Positions 53,180 through 62,755 of a stretch of 64,000 nt of DNA are shown piece by piece. Source of the DNA: Lamellibrachia satsuma. Taxonomy: Eukaryota; Annelida; Polychaeta; Sabellida; Siboglinidae. The number at the start of each line of letters is the position of its first letter. The first letter of the stretch is position 1. A program made the position numbers and the translations under genes. The stretch is taken from the NCBI GenBank assembly GCA_033239005.1, contig BSQZ01000022.1, positions 4,869,001-4,933,000 on the forward strand. The letters are read 5' to 3'. Under the pieces are notes generated by a model. It was not told the DNA's origin. It did not search any database and worked only from the letters and a program-made list of their open reading frames with translations.

Positions 53180-53580
53180 TGAATTACAACGATTATTACG
53201 CGCGTCAGGCTGGCGGTGCGCTGCCCTACTTCGCCGGTGCGCAATACCAGCGAGGTCACGGACTGGGCAGTCTGTTCGGCGGTCTGTTGCGCAGCGCCAT
53301 GCCGCTCATCAAGAGAGGTGCCGCGGCGTTGGGCAGGGGAGCGTTGAAGACCGGCGTTCGCATAGCTGGCGACGTCTTATCGGGCCAGAACATAAAAACG
53401 GCTGCCAAACGACGCGTCACCGATGCCGTGCTGAACAGTATTCCGCGACCCCCTGGTAAACGTATAAGAGGAGCGGGTGCAAGGACGGTCGGCACTGCAG
53501 TAACGAGACGTCGCAAGAAACGGACGTCCAAGAAACGCGCGGCCGACATATTCGACGACAACGATGGCGTTCGTGCATAG
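53179..53580 (+). CDS. Small basic virion-type protein (B)
   Basis: 133 residues, 'YYARQAGGALPYFAGAQYQR' followed by a basic tail. See the C copy for interpretation. It overlaps the capsid gene by 17 nt. Confidence 0.65.
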   Translation: MNYNDYYARQAGGALPYFAGAQYQRGHGLGSLFGGLLRSAMPLIKRGAAALGRGALKTGVRIAGDVLSGQNIKTAAKRRVTDAVLNSIPRPPGKRIRGAGARTVGTAVTRRRKKRTSKKRAADIFDDNDGVRA

Positions 53581-54880
53581 ACAGTCGTGCGAGGGGGTCA
53601 AGACCGAGCTGGATCTCTTTACCGTACCCCCCACTCAGAACTGCATCGCCGACAGTCACGTGGTGGAACATCAACCCATGGCCTCTCTGGACTCTGGAGG
53701 CCCGATAGAATTCTTCATCCCCGGATCGGGTGACGACTACATAGATCTCGCCAACACGATGCTCCACCTGCAGGTGAAGGTGACGCGCGCCGACGGTAAC
53801 CCTATCGATGCGGGCGAGCCCGTGGGACCGGTAAACAACTTCTTGCATTCGCTGTTAAGCCACGTCGACCTCTCCATGAACGGCACGCTCGTGACCTCTT
53901 CGTCCTCCAACTCGTATCCGTATCGTTCATACATAGAGACGCTGATGAGTTACGGATTCGATGCCAAGTCGACGCAGCTGACGAATCAGCTGTGGTACAA
54001 GGACAAGGCTAGTCGCATGCACGCCGCCGAGCTGGCCGCCGGACCCGATCCTAACCCCGGGTTCGTGACTCGACGAGACTACATAGCCGGCGGTCGCGTG
54101 GTCGACATGATGGGTCGTCTCCACGTGGATATGTTTCTGCAGGATAAATTCCTGATCAACGGTGTCGACCTCAAGTTACGCCTGGTGCGCAGCACGCCCG
54201 AGTTTGCGCTGATAGCCGGTGGAGCGAACGAGTACAAGATAATCGTCTTCAACGCGTCCTTGTTCGTCAAGAAGGCTACCATCGCTCCGGCCGTGCAGAA
54301 GGCTCACATCATGGCTCTCGAGCGGGCCACGGTCAAGTATCCGTTACGACCCGTCGAATGCAAGGTGTACTCCATTCCCACGGGCGCTCTGTCGCACACG
54401 CACGAGAACCTGTTCCTCGGCTCCCTGCCGAAACGTCTCGTACTGTGCTGCATCGACAACGACGCCTACAACGGCACGTACGCCACAAACCCCTTTCACG
54501 CCAAGAACAACGCCATCAGCTTCGTCTCCGTGTACGTGGACGGTCGTCAGATACCCGCCAAACCCTTCCAGCCCAACTTCGCAGAAAACCTCTTCGCCAG
54601 GAGCTACGCGAGCATGTTCACCTCGACCGGCAAGCTGTGGCAGGACGAGGGGAACGGTCTGACTCGCGACGACTATCGAGACGGATACACCTTCTTCTGT
54701 TTCGACCTTACCCCCGACCAGTGCGACGGTCCCTGCTTTCATCTGATACAAAAGGGCAACCTGCGCTTAGAATTCCATTTCCGCGAAGCGCTTCGGGCCA
54801 CCGTGAACGTCGTCGCCTACGCCGAATTCGAGTCCGTGCTGGAGATCGACAAGAACCGCAACGTCATCCACGACTACTGA
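53564..54880 (+). CDS. Major capsid protein, hexon-like (B)
   Basis: 438 residues from 'MAFVHRQSCEGVKTELDLFT', beta-rich, with 'VNNFLHSLLSHVDLSMNGTL' and 'CDGPCFHLIQKGNL'. It belongs to the F54H12.2-like group linked to Polinton capsids; length fits a compact double jelly roll. It is intact, unlike the C copy. Confidence 0.8.
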   Translation: MAFVHRQSCEGVKTELDLFTVPPTQNCIADSHVVEHQPMASLDSGGPIEFFIPGSGDDYIDLANTMLHLQVKVTRADGNPIDAGEPVGPVNNFLHSLLSHVDLSMNGTLVTSSSSNSYPYRSYIETLMSYGFDAKSTQLTNQLWYKDKASRMHAAELAAGPDPNPGFVTRRDYIAGGRVVDMMGRLHVDMFLQDKFLINGVDLKLRLVRSTPEFALIAGGANEYKIIVFNASLFVKKATIAPAVQKAHIMALERATVKYPLRPVECKVYSIPTGALSHTHENLFLGSLPKRLVLCCIDNDAYNGTYATNPFHAKNNAISFVSVYVDGRQIPAKPFQPNFAENLFARSYASMFTSTGKLWQDEGNGLTRDDYRDGYTFFCFDLTPDQCDGPCFHLIQKGNLRLEFHFREALRATVNVVAYAEFESVLEIDKNRNVIHDY

Positions 54881-54881
54881 G

Positions 54882-55361
54882 ATGGACACCCTGCAGATCG
54901 CCCGTCTACTGGCGATGGATCCGAACACCAAGTCCGTCTTTGGCGGCGTCGTACCCAAAGACGGACTGCCTGCAACAATTGACGCTCTGCCGATCGCCTT
55001 CGTGTGCAACACCGACGACGCCGACGAACCCGGCGAACATTGGATAGCGCTGTACCTGTCCTCCGACGGGCGCGGCGAATACTTCTGTTCGTACGGTCTG
55101 CCGCCTCGTCACGCGGCGTTTCGCAACTTCTTGAACAAACACTGTTCCGAGTGGACTCATAACAGCAAGAGACTTCAGAGTCCTCTGTCTAACGTTTGCG
55201 GACAATATTGCGTCACTTATATACTGTTTCGTTGTAACGGCGCTCCCATGAGCACTTTCGTCAATGCTTTCCGCACCGATCTGGTCGCTAACGATTGTCG
55301 CGTGTTCGATTGGATTAAGCTGCTGAAAAAGGGTATACCATACTATCGCACATCGTACTGA
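54882..55361 (+). CDS. Adenain-like cysteine protease (B)
   Basis: 159 residues with His53, Glu66, Gln99 and Cys110 at the expected adenain positions ('GEHWIALYL', 'GEYFCSYG', 'LQSPLSNV', 'CGQYC'). It would process virion precursors. Confidence 0.87.
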   Translation: MDTLQIARLLAMDPNTKSVFGGVVPKDGLPATIDALPIAFVCNTDDADEPGEHWIALYLSSDGRGEYFCSYGLPPRHAAFRNFLNKHCSEWTHNSKRLQSPLSNVCGQYCVTYILFRCNGAPMSTFVNAFRTDLVANDCRVFDWIKLLKKGIPYYRTSY

Positions 55362-55567
55362 GCCTCTGGCGCGGTGGTCGCTCCACCCGTAAGCTCGCCC
55401 TAGAACCTCTGGCGCGGTGGAGACACCCCTAAGTTCGCGACCTCTGGCGCGATGGTCACCATTCGCAAGTCGCCTTCATATTCATCACACCCTGCTGCCG
55501 CTTTGTTGTATCCAATCACGCGCGATCGCCTCGTTTGTACTGCTGCCGCTTTGTTGTATTCAATAAA
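55362..55567 (+). terminator. Element B late 3' region: CCTCTGGCG repeats and poly(A) signal
   Basis: Three CCTCTGGCGCGGTGG-like motifs (55362, 55404, 55441), then AATAAA at 55562-55567 and CGTGTGCACC downstream. Confidence 0.65.
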
Positions 55568-55689
55568 ATACGTGTGCACCGTACGATCGTGTTCGTCTCC
55601 TTACCACCACGTTAACGACCCTCCCGTAAACGTAACTAGGTCCATGTTCGTTCCTCCTCCCGTCGCTAGGCGACGATCCGGTAACTATG

Positions 55690-55894
55690 TCAATATTCGT
55701 TCCTCCTCCCGTCCCTAGGGGGCGCTTACCTTACCCACCATGCACTACGATCAACTACGACCGCCAGGGGGCGCTCTACATTCGCTGCGCGCACTCTTCA
55801 ACGGCTGGGCGATATTAGAGGCATTTCCTTTGATCTTCCTTTGATCTCTAGATTGCTCCGATAAGAGGGGTCCCAAAAACCTCCGTATACTACT
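55690..55894. repeat. Element B right terminal inverted repeat
   Basis: Reverse complement of 37999-38203. It ends CCGTATACTACT and is followed by AACGGA. Confidence 0.93.
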
Positions 55895-56015
55895 AACGGA
55901 CCATTCCTCGTCCACCCACCCACCCTCCCCCCGCATCACGCAAGACTTCGTCGTCATTGGCTGGATGGAACACCGTATAAGGTGGTACGACGCGTGTCCG
56001 TAGCACATTCCGACT

Positions 56016-56177
56016 ATGGTTACGCTACTAGACAGTTGTTGTTGTTCCACCGCTTGCGTTGTGGGAGCCATAGCGTGCGTCCTCCTATACGTCGGCGCTC
56101 TCCTCGTCATTCGTCAGCATCTGTGCTCCGGACTCAACGTCACCGACCCCGTCAACGCGTCCGACCTCCTCTTTTGA
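56016..56177 (+). CDS. Small membrane protein 2, overlaps integrase start (A)
   Basis: 53 residues, homologous to B 50775-50933 with one extra Cys codon. Membrane segment 'ACVVGAIACVLLYVGALLVI', NVT and NAS sites, and the TGATG overlap with integrase are conserved. In-frame indels between copies support coding. Confidence 0.5.
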   Translation: MVTLLDSCCCSTACVVGAIACVLLYVGALLVIRQHLCSGLNVTDPVNASDLLF

Positions 56178-57244
56178 TGGCACAGAGGGGAGACCGCACC
56201 TTGAGTGGGGTCTACTTCGATCCCACGAAGGTAGGCAGTTATGGCGGCGTCGCTGGCTTGCGACGCGTCACGCGTCTGCCAGAGAAGACCGTCAAGGCAT
56301 GGTTGTCGGCACAGGACACCTACACCTTACACAAACCAGCGAGACGTCATTTCAAGAGACGACAAGTCATCGTGGGTGGTATGCATCAGCAGTGGCAGGC
56401 CGATCTCGTGGACATGTCGAAGGTCAAACGCTTCAACAACGGCATGGCCTTTCTCCTCACCATGATCGACGTCTTCTCGAAAGTGGCCTGGTGTGTTCCC
56501 ATGAAGAACAAGTCCGCGGCGTCGTTGGTGGCGGCGCTGCAATCCACGTTCGTCGACGTTCGCCCCCAGACCTTGCAGACGGATAAAGGCACAGAATTCC
56601 GGAACAAATCCGTTCAGGCGCTATTGAAGCGTTACGACATACATTACTTCTACACGCACAACGCGGAGACGAAGGCAGCCGTCGTGGAACGGTTCAACGG
56701 AACGTTGAAGAAGCGCATGTGGCGCTACTTCACGAAACACCAGACGTGGCGGTACATCGACATCCTTCCGGACCTGATGCGATCGTATAACAATGCCCGC
56801 CACCGCATGATCGGTATGGCTCCGTCACAGGTGAATGCACAGAACCAGGAACAGGTGTGGCAACGTCTGTACGGTCACGATGGTAAGGGCGTGCCCAAGT
56901 TGCACGTGTCGGATCGCGTGCGTGTCAGCAAGTACAAACGCACGTTCGAAAAGGGCTACGAGACGAACTGGAGCGAAGAGTTGTTCACGATACACGAGGT
57001 TCACCCCTCCGATCCACCCGTGTATCGGCTGCGGGACGATCTCGGCGAAGTGCTGGAGGGTACCTTCTACGAACTGGAGCTGCAGAAGGTGACGGTACCC
57101 TTTGATAAGGTGTACCGTGTTGAAGCGGTACTGAAACGCCGTACAGTCGGTAGACGAAAGGAAGCTCTGGTGAAATGGTTCGGCCATTCCTCCCACTTCA
57201 ACAGCTGGATCGATGCCAAGGGACTCGTCAACTATAAAGACTAG
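56177..57244 (+). CDS. rve-family integrase with chromodomain (A)
   Basis: 355 residues. The catalytic D,D-35-E triad is Asp76 ('WQADLVDM'), Asp136 ('LQTDKGTEF') and Glu171 ('AAVVERFNGTLKKR'). A C-terminal chromodomain-like region ('RRKEALVKWFGHSSHFNSW', ~320-345) may target chromatin. It inserts the element and makes 6-bp target duplications. The start is the ATG sharing a base with the upstream stop; longer frames upstream overlap a different conserved ORF. It is the only intact integrase in the window. Confidence 0.92.
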   Translation: MAQRGDRTLSGVYFDPTKVGSYGGVAGLRRVTRLPEKTVKAWLSAQDTYTLHKPARRHFKRRQVIVGGMHQQWQADLVDMSKVKRFNNGMAFLLTMIDVFSKVAWCVPMKNKSAASLVAALQSTFVDVRPQTLQTDKGTEFRNKSVQALLKRYDIHYFYTHNAETKAAVVERFNGTLKKRMWRYFTKHQTWRYIDILPDLMRSYNNARHRMIGMAPSQVNAQNQEQVWQRLYGHDGKGVPKLHVSDRVRVSKYKRTFEKGYETNWSEELFTIHEVHPSDPPVYRLRDDLGEVLEGTFYELELQKVTVPFDKVYRVEAVLKRRTVGRRKEALVKWFGHSSHFNSWIDAKGLVNYKD

Positions 57245-57274
57245 CCTCGCACATGCCGACACTGCATTCGAGCA

Positions 57275-57595
57275 ATGACACACGACGCGACACCCCCACC
57301 ACCGACCTGCACCACCACCATCATAGACGAGGAGAAAGAGGTGAACGAACACGAGGACTGTACTGACGCTGCACCGAACGAGCCAGACAGCACTCCCTGG
57401 CATCTGTTCGGTACCGAGTGCCCCAAAGAGGAGATCGTGTTTCTATGTCAGGTCGTCGTCTTGTACACGGTCATTCTGATCAGCATTTACAACCTGACGA
57501 AAGGTCACGTCGATTCTAATCTGTGGACGGCTCTGTTGAGTAGTTCTTTGGGTTACCTACTGCCCAATCCCACGTTGAGACGTCATGGCGACTGA
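57275..57595 (+). CDS. Acidic single-pass membrane protein (A)
   Basis: 106 residues, almost identical to B 52030-52353, with membrane helix 'IVFLCQVVVLYTVILISIY'. TATAAAG (57233-57239) lies 42 bp upstream. It overlaps penton by 11 nt. Confidence 0.6.
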   Translation: MTHDATPPPPTCTTTIIDEEKEVNEHEDCTDAAPNEPDSTPWHLFGTECPKEEIVFLCQVVVLYTVILISIYNLTKGHVDSNLWTALLSSSLGYLLPNPTLRRHGD

Positions 57596-58415
57596 TTTCT
57601 ACATGACGCTGCCTAGCAACGCTTCCATGAAGATGCACCCCGGCAACACCTTGACCCATTACGTCACGGCCTTGCCTCAACGCATCGATCTTACCGGCGA
57701 GTGGGAGTGTGGGTTGGCTGAGATCCAGTATCCGCACACTTGGTACAACGTCACGGAGAACGATGTCTGGTTCTTCCTCAACACGATCGATGCTACGGAC
57801 TCGTCCCGACGTTCCAAGTTGTCGTGCGGGTATTACGACGATCCGATATCATTGATGTATCACGTCAACAAGGGACTGTACAGTATGCAGACGGAGAAGA
57901 CAAAGGCTCACATGAGCTATAGTTCCGTCACTCGGAAAATGACGTTACACATGACAGAGAACACCCTGTTCACCATACCGCACCACAGCGCGACCGCGTC
58001 CCTGTTGGGATTCCGTGAACCCGTAGCCAGCGAGCCGAAGGCGGTTACGTCATATCCCGTCCTCCCCGACGACTCCCAACATCCCGACTCGGCGTACCCC
58101 TTCCACATCGAGGCGCCCGATGTGGTGAACCTGACGCAGGGGTTCGACACCCTCTACGTCTACACGGACGTCGTGGAGTCTCGTATAGTGGGTGACACTC
58201 TCGCGCCTCTGTTGCGTACCCTTCCGATTAGCGGACGTCACGGTGACAGGGTGACCGCTAGTTTCACTAACGTGCACTACGTGCCCCTGATGTGCTCGAG
58301 CTTCAGCTCGATCGAGGTGGATATAAGGAACGACATGGGTCGACGCGTGCCATTCGAATACGGTAGAGTGTCGGTGACGCTTCATTTTCGTCGACGCAAG
58401 ACCGGACTGTTCTGA
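57585..58415 (+). CDS. Penton-like minor capsid protein (A)
   Basis: 276 residues, very close to B; two Asp are missing from the acidic loop near residue 165. Single-jelly-roll penton by family and position. Confidence 0.8.
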   Translation: MATDFYMTLPSNASMKMHPGNTLTHYVTALPQRIDLTGEWECGLAEIQYPHTWYNVTENDVWFFLNTIDATDSSRRSKLSCGYYDDPISLMYHVNKGLYSMQTEKTKAHMSYSSVTRKMTLHMTENTLFTIPHHSATASLLGFREPVASEPKAVTSYPVLPDDSQHPDSAYPFHIEAPDVVNLTQGFDTLYVYTDVVESRIVGDTLAPLLRTLPISGRHGDRVTASFTNVHYVPLMCSSFSSIEVDIRNDMGRRVPFEYGRVSVTLHFRRRKTGLF

Positions 58416-58816
58416 TGAATTACAACGATTATTACGCGCGTCAGGCTGGCGGTGCGCTGCCCTACTTCGCCGGTGCGCAATACCAGCGAGGTCACGGACT
58501 GGGCAGTCTGTTCGGCGGTCTGTTGCGCAGCGCCATGCCACTCATCAAGAGAGGTGCCGTGGCGTTGGGCAGGGGAGCGTTGAAGACCGGCGTTCGCATA
58601 GCTGGCGACGTCTTATCGGGCCAGAACATAAAAACGGCTGCCAAACGACGCGTCACCGATGCCGTGCTGAGCAGTATTCCGCGACCCCCTGGTAAACGTA
58701 TAAGAGGAGCGGGTGCAAGGACGGTCGGCACTGCAGTAACGAGACGTCGCAAGAAACGGACGTCCAAGAAACGCACGGCCAACATATTCGACGACAACGA
58801 TGGCGTTCGTGCATAG
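58415..58816 (+). CDS. Small basic virion-type protein (A)
   Basis: 133 residues, almost identical to B. It starts on the base shared with the penton stop and overlaps the capsid gene by 17 nt. Confidence 0.65.
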   Translation: MNYNDYYARQAGGALPYFAGAQYQRGHGLGSLFGGLLRSAMPLIKRGAVALGRGALKTGVRIAGDVLSGQNIKTAAKRRVTDAVLSSIPRPPGKRIRGAGARTVGTAVTRRRKKRTSKKRTANIFDDNDGVRA

Positions 58817-60116
58817 ACAGTCGTGCGAGGGGGTCAAGACCGAGCTGGATCTCTTTACCGTACCCCCCACTCAGAACTGCATCGCCGACAGTCACGTGGT
58901 GGAACATCAACCCATGGCCTCTCTGGACTCTGGAGGCCCGATAGAATTCTTCATCCCCGGATCGGGTGACGACTACATAGATCTCGCCAACACGATGCTC
59001 CACCTGCAGGTGAAGGTGACGCGCGCCGACGGTAACCCTATCGATGCGGGCGAGCCCGTGGGACCGGTGAACAACTTCTTGCATTCGCTGTTCAGCCACG
59101 TCGACCTCTCCATGAACGGCACGCTCGTGACCTCTTCGTCCTCCAACTCGTACCCGTATCGTTCATACATAGAGACGCTGCTGAGTTACGGATTCGATGC
59201 CAAGTCGACGCAGCTGACGAATCAGCTGTGGTACAAGGACAAGGCTAGTCGCATGCACGCCGCCGAGCTGGCCGCCGGACCCGATCCTAACCCCGGGTTC
59301 GTGACTCGACGAGACTACATAGCCGGCGGTCGCGTGGTCGACATGATGGGTCGTCTCCACGTGGATATGTTTCTGCAGGATAAATTCCTGATCAACGGTG
59401 TCGACGTCAAGTTACGCCTGGTGCGCAGCACGCCCGAGTTTGCGCTGATAGCCGGTGGACAGAACGAGTACAAGATAATCATCGTCAACGCGTCCTTGTT
59501 CGTCAAGAAGGCTACCATCACTCCGGCCGTGCAGAAGGCGCACATCATGGCTCTCCAGCAGGCCACGGTCAAGTATGCGTTACGACCCGTCGAATGCAAG
59601 GTGTACTCCATTCCCACGGGCGCTCTGTCGCACACGCACGAGAACCTGTTCCTCGGCTCCCTGCCGAAACGTCTCGTACTGTGCTGCATCGACAACGACG
59701 CCTACAACGGCACGTACGCCACAAACCCCTTTCACGCCAAGAACAACGCCATCAGCTTCGTCTCCGTGTACGTGGACGGTCGTCAGATACCCGCCAAACC
59801 CTTCCAGCCCAACTTCGCAGAAAACCTCTTCGCCAGGAGCTACGCGAGCATGTTCACCTCGACCGGCAAGCTATGGCAGGACGAGGGGAACGGTCTGACT
59901 CGCGACGACTATCGAGACGGCTACACCTTCTTCTGTTTCGACCTTACCCCCGACCAGTGCGACGGTCCCTGCTTTCATCTGATACAAAAGGGCAACCTGC
60001 GCTTAGAATTCCATTTCCGCGAAGCGCTTCGGGCCACCGTGAACGTCGTCGCCTACGCCGAATTCGAGTCCGTGCTGGAGATCGACAAGAACCGCAACGT
60101 CATCCACGACTACTGA
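58800..60116 (+). CDS. Major capsid protein, hexon-like (A)
   Basis: 438 residues, intact and nearly identical to B. Differences cluster around residues 220-260 (for example 'GGQNEYKIIIVNAS' against 'GGANEYKIIVFNAS'). Confidence 0.8.
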   Translation: MAFVHRQSCEGVKTELDLFTVPPTQNCIADSHVVEHQPMASLDSGGPIEFFIPGSGDDYIDLANTMLHLQVKVTRADGNPIDAGEPVGPVNNFLHSLFSHVDLSMNGTLVTSSSSNSYPYRSYIETLLSYGFDAKSTQLTNQLWYKDKASRMHAAELAAGPDPNPGFVTRRDYIAGGRVVDMMGRLHVDMFLQDKFLINGVDVKLRLVRSTPEFALIAGGQNEYKIIIVNASLFVKKATITPAVQKAHIMALQQATVKYALRPVECKVYSIPTGALSHTHENLFLGSLPKRLVLCCIDNDAYNGTYATNPFHAKNNAISFVSVYVDGRQIPAKPFQPNFAENLFARSYASMFTSTGKLWQDEGNGLTRDDYRDGYTFFCFDLTPDQCDGPCFHLIQKGNLRLEFHFREALRATVNVVAYAEFESVLEIDKNRNVIHDY

Positions 60117-60117
60117 G

Positions 60118-60597
60118 ATGGACACCCTGCAGATCGCTCGTCTACTGGCGATGGATCCGAAGACCCAGTCCGTCTTTGGCGGCGTCGTACCCCGAGATGG
60201 ACTGCCTGCAACTATTGACGCTTTGCCGATCGCCTTCGTGTGCAACACCGACGACGGCGACGAACCGGGCGAACATTGGATAGCGCTGTACCTGTCCTCC
60301 GACGGGCGCGGCGAATACTTCTGTTCGTACGGTCTGCCGCCTTGTCACGCGGCGTTCCGCACCTTCTTGAACAAACACTGTTCCGAGTGGACTCATAACA
60401 GCAAGACGCTTCAGAGTCCTCTGTCTAACGTTTGCGGACAATATTGCGTCACTTATATCATGTTTCGTTGTAACGGTGCTCCCATGAGCACTTTCGTCAA
60501 TGCTTTCCGCACCGATCTGGTCGCTAACGATTGTCGCGTGTTCGATTGGATTAAGCTGCTGAAAAAGGGTATACCGTACTATCACGTATCATACTGA
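60118..60597 (+). CDS. Adenain-like cysteine protease (A)
   Basis: 159 residues with His53, Glu66, Gln99 and Cys110 intact. It begins 2 nt after the capsid stop. Confidence 0.87.
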   Translation: MDTLQIARLLAMDPKTQSVFGGVVPRDGLPATIDALPIAFVCNTDDGDEPGEHWIALYLSSDGRGEYFCSYGLPPCHAAFRTFLNKHCSEWTHNSKTLQSPLSNVCGQYCVTYIMFRCNGAPMSTFVNAFRTDLVANDCRVFDWIKLLKKGIPYYHVSY

Positions 60598-60809
60598 GCC
60601 TCTGGCGCGGTGGTCGCTCCACCCGTAAGCTCGCCCTCGAACCTCTGGCGCGGTGGAGACACCCCTAAGTTCGCGACCTCTGGCGCGATGGTCACCATTC
60701 GCAAGTCGCCTCGTCATCGTCTTCATATTCATCATACCCAGCTCGTTGTATCCAATCACACACACGATCGCCTCGTTTGTACTGCTGCCGCTTTGTTGTA
60801 TTCAATAAA
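60598..60809 (+). terminator. Element A late 3' region: CCTCTGGCG repeats and poly(A) signal
   Basis: Motifs at about 60599, 60641 and 60678, AATAAA at 60804-60809, then a GT-rich tract. Confidence 0.65.
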
Positions 60810-60877
60810 ATACGTGTGCACCGTACGATTGTGTTCGTCTCCTTATTAGGTTAATGACCCTCCGGTAAACGTAACTA

Positions 60878-61093
60878 GGTCAATATTCGTTCCTCCTCCT
60901 GTCCCTAGGGGGCGCTTACCTTACCCAGCATGCACTACGCTCAACTACGCTCGCCAGGGGGCGCTCTACTGCTCTACTGCTCTCTCATTGGCTGCACGCA
61001 CTCTGAGCGATATTAGGGACATTTACCTTGATCTCTTCCTTTGATCTATAGATCGATGCGATAAGGGGGTATGAGATGCCTCCGTATACTACT
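60878..61093. repeat. Element A right terminal inverted repeat
   Basis: 216 bp, reverse complement of 25413-25621 with an 8-bp duplication. It is followed by the target duplication TTCGTA (61094-61099). Confidence 0.93.
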
Positions 61094-61786
61094 TTCGTAG
61101 TTAGTGGACAGTCCGTCAAGCGCCTAGGTCGGCAACCACGTCACGCGTAGCTGACAGGTCGGCATCCCGAAATGTTAAAGTTACTGAAATTGGCCAACAT
61201 TTTCCTTAAATAGCGTCTGAATATTCCGTTATAGCTAGAGTTTTACGGAACTGGTTAGTGTACGCTGCTGGCACGTGGCGAAGCCCTAGGCGCTACTAGT
61301 GACATAGTCTGGCAAAATGGATCAAGTAACGATGAAGTGTTCTTGAGATACCGGACAAAACATAGTATTGCTTTGCTCTCTTGTGCAAATAACGGCACAG
61401 TAATTATCCACACTTCTATGGACTATTTGACTATGTGTATTTATAAAAATGACTTGTATACTGGTTGCTGCACCATACCGCTGCGCTATAGCCTAGCCTA
61501 GGCCATAGGTTATACACTTATACATACTATAATTTGTGTCGTTCGATAATCGTAATATTTTCATTAAAAACTATTTTTCTAACAATAAATTTTTTGGCAT
61601 TGCAACGATGAAATAATTGTCTCTTCTGATTTTTGTGAAAATGGCATATTATATTACATATAGCGACTCGCTCGGCGCAACGATGTTTGCCTACGTTACT
61701 ACACTGTTTTATGACGTTGATTATTTGTTGACTTAGTGTCACTTGCTTCCTTTTTGAAAAAAAATATGTGACATAAAGAAGCAAAG
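61094..61786. repeat. Repeat block S, copy 2 (right part)
   Basis: Continues 23155-25412 on the other side of Polinton A and matches 17875-18727, with a deletion of the 34-bp minisatellite region. It ends at CATAAAGAAG, the same bases that precede the Gypsy LTR in copy 1. Confidence 0.8.
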
Positions 61787-62755
61787 CAAGTGCTATGTGG
61801 GCAGTGGACAGGTCCAATGCTCCCGCCCCACGAGTCTACCACGTATGGGTAAAATACGGTGATGTTAACATGACATCACAGGGCGGACGTCTTCCTCGAC
61901 GAAGTCAACGGCCAGGACGGAAGGGCTCCAAGATGAGTTCAACGACCACGTGTTCAGGATCAATGCGAGCCACATTTTTTTGGTGGATATCAGCTGTGGT
62001 CAACCAGCCTGGAGAGGGATGGGCTCCGCTAGGTTGTAAATCTGCCCTAGACACACCATGATCATGAAAACCAGTTTGAATCACATAACGGATCGGTCGC
62101 AGCCCGGGTCAACAATGACCGCGCCACCCGCCGTACACCAGGACGGGGGTGTTAAGTATGCTACTGGTGCCCCTACCAACAAGATACGTGGAAGAAACGA
62201 CATCACCATCGGCACACGGAACGTCAGGACATTGAGAGTTGCATGAAAACTGAAAGAACTCACACATGAGATGGAGAGATACAGATGGAATCTGCTTGGA
62301 CTCGCCGAGATGCGATGGAAAAGCTTTGGTGAAACATCGACCGACATCGATCGACCGACACAAGGTCTACTTCAGTGGCAAGAAAGACAAACACGAACAT
62401 GGCGTTGGGAAAGACAATCTTATTGTACTAGGAGACTGGAATGCAAAAGTGGGAAAGGATGCGCAGACCAACTGGCAAGACACTTGCGGACCTTTCTGCA
62501 ACGCGGAAACAAATGAGAGAGGTCACAGGCTCCTCGAATTTGCTATGTACATTGAGCTGATGCTGGCTAACATATTTGGCCCACAAAAAAACATCTAGAA
62601 GATGGATCTGGCACAGCCCAGATGGAAAACATCACAATCAGATCGACTACATCTTGGTGAAACGGCGCTTTCATACAGGAGTGAACATTGCCTGGACACG
62701 AAGCTTTCCAGGAGCAGATATCGGAAGTGATCATGACAACCTTCCACATTCGCCT
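61787..62755 (+). pseudogene. LINE endonuclease remnant
   Basis: Frame-shifted pieces encode 'GTRNVRTLR', 'WNLLGLAEMRW', 'LIVLGDWNAKVGKD' and 'QIDYILVKRRF', the successive motifs of an AP-type LINE endonuclease (RTE/CR1-like). A deletion removes the middle, between the 'GVG' and 'DNLIVLGDWN' segments. The first 400 bp hold only degraded 5' sequence. Confidence 0.75.

Larger units (their letters stand above)
37999..55894. mobile_element. Polinton element B, nested in A
   Basis: 17,896 bp with perfect ~205-bp inverted termini starting AGTAGTATACGGAGGTTTTT, flanked by AACGGA at 37993-37998 and 55895-55900. The joined A sequence across the insertion matches the uninterrupted B sequence around 50520-50550, which proves nesting. 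Gene order is the same as A. The outer terminal sequence differs from A, so they are two subfamilies. Confidence 0.95.
25413..61093. mobile_element. Polinton/Maverick element A (interrupted by element B)
   Basis: Inverted termini begin AGTAGTATACGGAGGCATCT on both ends and the element is flanked by TTCGTA at 25407-25412 and 61094-61099, the 6-bp duplication typical of Polintons. Subtracting element B leaves about 17.8 kb, a normal Polinton size. The uninterrupted target is visible in block S copy 1 at 17875-17880. Gene content (protein-primed DNA polymerase B, rve integrase, packaging ATPase, adenain-like protease, two capsid proteins) makes it a virus-like transposon, close in content to adintoviruses. 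Confidence 0.95.

Noticed and set aside
55982..56176. N-terminal extension of the integrase
   Set aside because: No in-frame ATG is used there, and the stretch overlaps a conserved small membrane ORF in another frame.
25413..61093. A single 35.7-kb giant Polinton with duplicated genes
   Set aside because: Internal TIRs at 37999 and 55894 with AACGGA duplications, and the uninterrupted sequence in B, show two nested elements.
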